The position numbers and the translations under genes were made by a program. A DNA stretch of 64,000 nucleotides from Qipengyuania citrea (lineage in GTDB: Bacteria; Pseudomonadota; Alphaproteobacteria; Sphingomonadales; Sphingomonadaceae): contig NZ_JALJZT010000002.1 in the NCBI RefSeq assembly GCF_024171405.1, positions 1,798,001-1,862,000 on the forward strand, given 5' to 3'. The notes beneath the pieces were generated by a model. That model ran no database searches. It saw nothing but the letters and a program-made list of their open reading frames with translations, and was not told the origin of the DNA. This document shows, piece after piece, positions 60,250-64,000 of this stretch (its first letter is position 1; every line of letters begins with the position of its first letter).

Positions 60250-61510
60250 GCGACCCGTCGAGCAGCTCGAGTGCCTTGGTCACGCAGCGCTCGGGTCCTT
60301 CATGCGTAACCATCGCCACCAGTACCTCGCCGCCAGCATGGTCGCGCCCGCGCTGGATCAGGCTTTCGATCGATACCTCGGCATCGCGCATCGCGGCAGT
60401 GATTTCGGCCAGCACGCCGGGACGATCGTTGACGGTAAAGCGGATGTAATCGCGCCCCACCCGGTTGCCCGCATCGGCCGGTGCGAAGGGTTCCAGCTCC
60501 TCCACCGGCACCGAAAACGGCGCGCCGAGATCGCCGCGCGCAATATCGATCAGGTCCGCGACGACCGCGCTGGCCGTCGGCCCGGCGCCCGCGCCAGCGC
60601 CCTGGAACAGCAGGCGGCCGGAGAAATTCCCTTCCGCCACGACTGCATTGGTCGGACCCGTGACCGCCGCCAGCGGATGGCCGCGCGCTACGAGACAGGG
60701 GCGCACACGCTGGAGCAACCGCTCACCGCCGTCGCTCTCGTCGAGCGACGCGATGCCGACGAGGCGGATGACATAATCCAGCGCGCCGGCCTGGGTGATA
60801 TCGGCCGCGCGCACCTCGCGGATACCGGTCGCCGCGACAGCGTCGAAATCGACCCGCGCCCCGAAGCCGATCGCCGCAAGGATGGCGAGCTTGTGCGCCG
60901 CGTCGATGCCGTCGATATCGAAGGTCGGATCGGCTTCGGCATAGCCCTTGTCCTGCGCGGCCTGAAGCATCTCGCCGAAATCGGCGCCTGTGCGCTCCAT
61001 TTCGGAGAGGATGTAATTGCAGGTCCCGTTGAGAATGCCGTAAATGCGCTCGATCCGGTTGGCCGCCGCCCCTTCGCGCAGTCCCTTGACCACGGGGATA
61101 CCGCCCGCAACTGCCGCCTCGAACTTGAGCGGGGCGCCGCGCAAGGCCGCCTGTTCGGCGAGCGCCAGGCCGTGGTGCGCGATCATCGCCTTGTTCGCGG
61201 TGACGAAACCCTTGCCCGCATCGAGCGCGGCGCGTGCCAGCGTCAGCGCCGGGCCGTCCGACCCGCCAACGAGTTCGAGCACGACATCGACATCGGCCCG
61301 CTGCGCCATCGCCTGCATATCGTCAACCCAGGCATAGGGTGTGAGATCGACCCCGCGATCGCGCGCACGGTCGCGGGCATTTACCGCGACGATCTCGATC
61401 GCGCGGCCAGCGCGGCCTTCGATCAGCGAGCGGTTGGTTTCGAGCAGCTCGATCACGCCGGTGCCGACGGTGCCGAGCCCGGCGAGGGCAATGCGAAGAG
61501 GTTCAGCCAT
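60203..61510 (-). CDS. hom: Homoserine dehydrogenase
   Basis: This 435-residue NAD(P)-dependent enzyme reduces aspartate semialdehyde to homoserine for threonine and methionine. It has the cofactor motif IALAGLGTVGTGVIELL, VTANKAMIAHHG, the catalytic ILNGTCNYILSEM and GYAEADPTFDIDGIDAAHKLAIL, and an ACT regulatory domain at the C-terminus (about 355-435, NDRPGVLAEITAAMRDAEVS). Feedback control through ACT is expected. Its 3' end overlaps the exported-protein gene. Confidence 0.96.
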   Translation of the reverse strand: MAEPLRIALAGLGTVGTGVIELLETNRSLIEGRAGRAIEIVAVNARDRARDRGVDLTPYAWVDDMQAMAQRADVDVVLELVGGSDGPALTLARAALDAGKGFVTANKAMIAHHGLALAEQAALRGAPLKFEAAVAGGIPVVKGLREGAAANRIERIYGILNGTCNYILSEMERTGADFGEMLQAAQDKGYAEADPTFDIDGIDAAHKLAILAAIGFGARVDFDAVAATGIREVRAADITQAGALDYVIRLVGIASLDESDGGERLLQRVRPCLVARGHPLAAVTGPTNAVVAEGNFSGRLLFQGAGAGAGPTASAVVADLIDIARGDLGAPFSVPVEELEPFAPADAGNRVGRDYIRFTVNDRPGVLAEITAAMRDAEVSIESLIQRGRDHAGGEVLVAMVTHEGPERCVTKALELLDGSPSLTAPPLVMPILKD

Positions 61511-61579
61511 GGCAGCCGCCTAGCGCAGCCATCCCCCCGGTTGGAACCAGTTTGTCTTGGCCGAGGTGAAGCGGGGCCT

Positions 61580-62422
61580 TTATTCGCGCGTGCGGCTGCA
61601 GGGTCCGAGCGCTTCGCGCACCAGCGCATAGTCCGCCGTGGCGAGCGCCCTTTCCCGCGGATCGCGCGACAGGTTTGCACTTGCCGGCAGCGTGGCCGGC
61701 AGCGAGCAGGCCAGCCGGTACCATGCGAGCGTATTATGATGCGGCGCGCGCGCCGACTGATCGACGATCTCGGTCCAGGACACACCCCAGCGCGGCGTCT
61801 GGCCGGGGCGGCGAACGATCGTCAGCGAGACCGGCCCGTCATTGGCGGTATCGAGGAAAAGCTGGGTTTCCGACTCGCCGACCAGCGTGCCCTCGACCGC
61901 CAGCGCATCGCGGATACCGGTCACGCGCGGCGGAGCGTCGGCGGCCAGCAATTCGGACAGGACCGGGCGCAGCCGCGCTTCGAACTGTTCGCTATAGGGA
62001 AACTGCGCCTGCGGATCGACCAGCTGCAGCTGGTCCGGGTGCCCCGATACAGGCCGGGCGAACAGGATCACCTCCTGCTTCTTGAGCTTGGGCGCCTTGC
62101 CCTTCGCATCGAGCGGGACGTCGACCAGATAGCGCAGCGCTTCCCCGACGGGAGCATTGCCCGCGATCAGCGCCGTGGTACGCGCCTCGACATAGAGCCG
62201 CACGAAACCGGGAGCGAGGCCGGGGGAGCGTTCGCGCTCGACAGTCGCCTGCTGGCGGATCTGCGCGCGCAGGACCAGTGGCGCACTATCGGCAAGATCG
62301 ACGATGTCGGCATAGGTCATGGCCGGGGGACTGACGGGCTCCTGCGCGATGGCCGCAGCCGGGGCGCATATCAGCGCGGCGCTGAGGAGCAGGAGCTTCG
62401 CGGGATGGCGTTGGATCGACAT
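61580..62422 (-). CDS. Exported protein of unknown function
   Basis: This protein of about 280 residues has a signal peptide (KLLLLSAALICAPAAAIAQE), then YADIVDLADSAPLVLRAQIR and an OB- or lipid-binding-like beta region; EVILFARPVSGHPDQLQLVD follows. No family is recognised. The ATG at 62422 gives a clean signal sequence but no Shine-Dalgarno; a GTG at 62488 with GAGG upstream would add 22 residues before it. It has the strand of hom and may share its transcription. Confidence 0.65.
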   Translation of the reverse strand: MSIQRHPAKLLLLSAALICAPAAAIAQEPVSPPAMTYADIVDLADSAPLVLRAQIRQQATVERERSPGLAPGFVRLYVEARTTALIAGNAPVGEALRYLVDVPLDAKGKAPKLKKQEVILFARPVSGHPDQLQLVDPQAQFPYSEQFEARLRPVLSELLAADAPPRVTGIRDALAVEGTLVGESETQLFLDTANDGPVSLTIVRRPGQTPRWGVSWTEIVDQSARAPHHNTLAWYRLACSLPATLPASANLSRDPRERALATADYALVREALGPCSRTRE

Positions 62423-62784
62423 GGGAGGTGATTCTTTTTGCAGGGGAAATGGGAGGCTCGAATCGGTGAACCCATGGGCATTGTCCACGGTTCCTCGGGC
62501 CAGGTCACTGAATCCGCGCTTAACCGATAAAGGGTTTGCGGTGGCAGGGCATCGTAGCTAAAGGGTCGAGCCGGACCCGAGCGCATGACACAATATTGCT
62601 TGGGGAGAGGTGTCCGGGTTCTTATCGAGAACTTTGGATTGCCTTCGTCGCTTGGACTTTTGAATAAAGCCAAGGGGCGCGACTGCGTTAATGATGCCCC
62701 ATGTCACGCCAGCCTGGCGGGTCGCAAAATGGGCATCCAGATACCCCGGACTTTCCGGGGTGACCGATGGAGTGATGCAACCGA
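62423..62784. other. Intergenic region upstream of tonB
   Basis: About 360 bp without a convincing gene (less if the GTG at 62488 is used). It holds a hairpin ACCCCGGA-CTT-TCCGGGGT at 62743-62761 just before the tonB start region and a longer imperfect one around 62692-62738 (GATGCCC / GGGCATC). No Fur box was recognised by eye. Confidence 0.5.
62743..62761 (+). repeat. Hairpin just before tonB
   Basis: ACCCCGGA (62743-62750), loop CTT, TCCGGGGT (62754-62761). It ends about 23 bp before the ATG, close to the GGAG at 62769-62772. It may influence translation; without a T-run it is not a typical terminator. Confidence 0.5.
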
Positions 62785-63441
62785 ATGGCTTATGCTGACC
62801 AACAGATGAGCGGCAATCGCGTTGTCGCGATCATCATTGTTGCCCTCATCCATATTGCTCTCGGCTATGCTCTCATCACCGGCCTCGCATATGATGCGGT
62901 CCAGCAGGTGGTCGAGCGCGTGACGACGATCGATATCGATGAACCCCCGCCGCCTGAAGAAGAGCCGCCGCCGCCGCCGGAGAACGTGCCCGACACGCCG
63001 CCGCCGCCGGTAGCACCGCCGCCGCCGATCAATATCGCCCCGGCGCCGCCGCCAATTCGGACGCAAACGACGATCCCGCCCCCGGCCCCGCCGCGGCTGG
63101 TCATCCCGCCGCCCGCACCGCCCGCTCCGCCGCCGCCGCCCTCGCAGGCGCGTGGTGCCACGGCGAAGGGCCAGAACGGCTGGGCTCGCCGGATTCAGAG
63201 CAATTATCCCCGCCGCGCAGAACGCGAAGGCATCGAAGGCAATGTCGGTGTGACCATCACCGTCGGAACCGATGGTCGCGTCGCCTCCTGCCGGGTCAGC
63301 AATTCCAGCGGATCGAGCGATCTCGATGCGGCGGCTTGCGACGGGATGACACGCTATGCGCGGTACGATCCGGCCCTGGATGCCGCAGGCAATCCAATCC
63401 AGGACACCGTTTCGACCACCATCGTTTATCGGCTCAATTAA
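62785..63441 (+). CDS. tonB: TonB family energy transducer
   Basis: This 218-residue inner-membrane protein links the ExbBD motor to outer-membrane receptors. One N-terminal segment (VVAIIIVALIHIALGYALITG) is followed by a Pro/Glu periplasmic spacer (about 50-135) and a TonB_C domain: RRIQSNYPRRAEREGIEGNV, VGTDGRVASCRVSNSSGSSD. GGAG lies at 62769-62772, 12 bases upstream. exbB follows after 64 bp. Confidence 0.93.
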   Translation: MAYADQQMSGNRVVAIIIVALIHIALGYALITGLAYDAVQQVVERVTTIDIDEPPPPEEEPPPPPENVPDTPPPPVAPPPPINIAPAPPPIRTQTTIPPPAPPRLVIPPPAPPAPPPPPSQARGATAKGQNGWARRIQSNYPRRAEREGIEGNVGVTITVGTDGRVASCRVSNSSGSSDLDAAACDGMTRYARYDPALDAAGNPIQDTVSTTIVYRLN

Positions 63442-63505
63442 ACTCATCCCTGCTTAGGGGTCGGCTGGCCCGGCAGGGAACGACGCATCAAAAGGACTAC
63501 TCGTT

Positions 63506-64000
63506 ATGACCTTCGAACTTCTTGCTGCTGCCGGTGAAGCGGCTCCGCAGAACTCCTTCGGCTTTGTTGAAGCCATGGAACAGGGCGGCATCATTGCCTG
63601 GTCGATTCTGGCCGTGCTGGTGATCATGTCGGTCGGCTCTTTCTACATCCTGTTCACCAAGCTGTTCGAACAGCGCAAGGTGCTCGCCCAGTACAAGGCC
63701 GTTCGCACCCAGTTCTGGAAGACCGGTTCGCTCCGTGACGGTGCTTCCAAGCTCGAAAAGAACAGCGCCTGGCGCCAGCTCGTCGACGACGCGATCCTCG
63801 CCGAAGACCAGCACGCCAAGATGACCGACAAGCTCGAAGCACATGACTGGATGCATGGTTCGCTGCAGCGTTCGGAAGACACCATCAACTCGAAGCTTGC
63901 GGGCGGCCTGCCGTTCCTCGCGACGGTCGGTGCAACCGCACCCTTCGTCGGCCTGCTCGGTACGGTTATCGGTATCTACCGCGCGCTGATCAACATCGGC
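63506..64000 (+). CDS. exbB: ExbB/TolQ proton-channel protein, N-terminal part (cut by window edge)
   Basis: The 165 residues in the window start MTFELLAAAGEAAPQNSFGF. They hold a first transmembrane segment (IIAWSILAVLVIMSVGSFYILF), a cytoplasmic helical region, and the beginning of the second segment with LAGGLPFLATVGATAPFVGLLGTVIG, the conserved MotA/TolQ/ExbB stretch including the T..P..GLLGTV motif. GGACTA precedes the ATG. exbD probably lies beyond the window. Works with TonB to use the proton gradient for outer-membrane uptake. Confidence 0.95.
   Translation, partial: MTFELLAAAGEAAPQNSFGFVEAMEQGGIIAWSILAVLVIMSVGSFYILFTKLFEQRKVLAQYKAVRTQFWKTGSLRDGASKLEKNSAWRQLVDDAILAEDQHAKMTDKLEAHDWMHGSLQRSEDTINSKLAGGLPFLATVGATAPFVGLLGTVIGIYRALINIG

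Noticed and set aside
62585..62809. Short open frame of 74 codons upstream of tonB
   Set aside because: It overlaps the tonB start, has no recognisable protein features, and contains hairpin structures more in line with a leader region.
1..64000. tRNA, rRNA, CRISPR arrays
   Set aside because: I looked through the intergenic gaps, all under about 370 bp, and saw no cloverleaf-like or regularly spaced repeat pattern. A tRNA or covariance-model scan would be the decisive test.

Overview
The window looks like a chromosomal segment from a high-GC alphaproteobacterium, most likely a member of the Sphingomonadales close to Erythrobacter, Altererythrobacter or Qipengyuania. The clues are an acyl carrier protein next to a serine palmitoyltransferase (sphingolipid synthesis), a Rhodobacter-type gene transfer agent (GTA) cluster, a Cys-poor alphaproteobacterial DksA, a DivK response regulator, the argD-argF-hslO order, and many GTG starts with 4-bp ATGA/GTGA gene overlaps. 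The genus is an inference. No rRNA, tRNA, CRISPR array, integrase or replication origin was seen.

Layout. 1-1793 holds a minus-strand tryptophan-to-anthranilate operon (kynA-kynB-kynU, kynU cut by the window edge). 1830-5321 has a DUF4112 protein, a solute-binding lipoprotein, a PilZ protein, dksA and a Sel1-like protein. 5318-8594 is a tightly overlapping five-gene minus-strand set (DUF3572, HAD, RidA, glycerophosphodiesterase, GNAT-like), next to divK and a PycTM-type membrane protein. 9729-12372 carries the ACP/serine palmitoyltransferase pair, osmC with an unusual start hairpin, and a YqaA/DedA membrane protein.

12448-26655 is a GTA structural cluster in canonical order: small terminase, large terminase, portal, DUF6127, protease, capsid, connector, small gene, DUF3168, major tail protein, two chaperone-like proteins, short tape measure, distal tail fusion, hub, NlpC/P60 peptidase, a short gp15, and DUF2793. 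It has a promoter with an adjoining inverted repeat and a leader with two hairpins. Three things stand out. The capsid gene carries a one-base frameshift. A GIY-YIG gene flanked by two about 90-bp direct repeats sits between terminase and portal. A TIM-barrel-like domain appears at the N-terminus of gp12, while gp15 lacks the TIM domain known from the Rhodobacter protein.

26846-41411 carries an OmpA-type porin with a 22-proline linker, a Cu/Zn SOD lipoprotein, an MFS transporter with queC, the argD-argF-hslO operon, a double cold-shock-domain protein, TerC, an M20 amidohydrolase, a sterol-desaturase-like protein and a GMC oxidoreductase. 41641-43397 is glnK-amtB behind a near-perfect sigma-54 promoter. 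43473-51523 has an EEP nuclease/phosphatase, a PNPOx-like protein, an alpha/beta hydrolase, prfC, an SDR and pheS-pheT. 51583-55179 places three paralogous AraC regulators between pheS and rpmI-rplT. 55299-62422 holds two SDRs, a histidinol-phosphatase-like IMPase, prs, glpX, hom and two exported proteins. The window ends in tonB-exbB (energy transduction to the outer membrane), with exbB cut by the edge.
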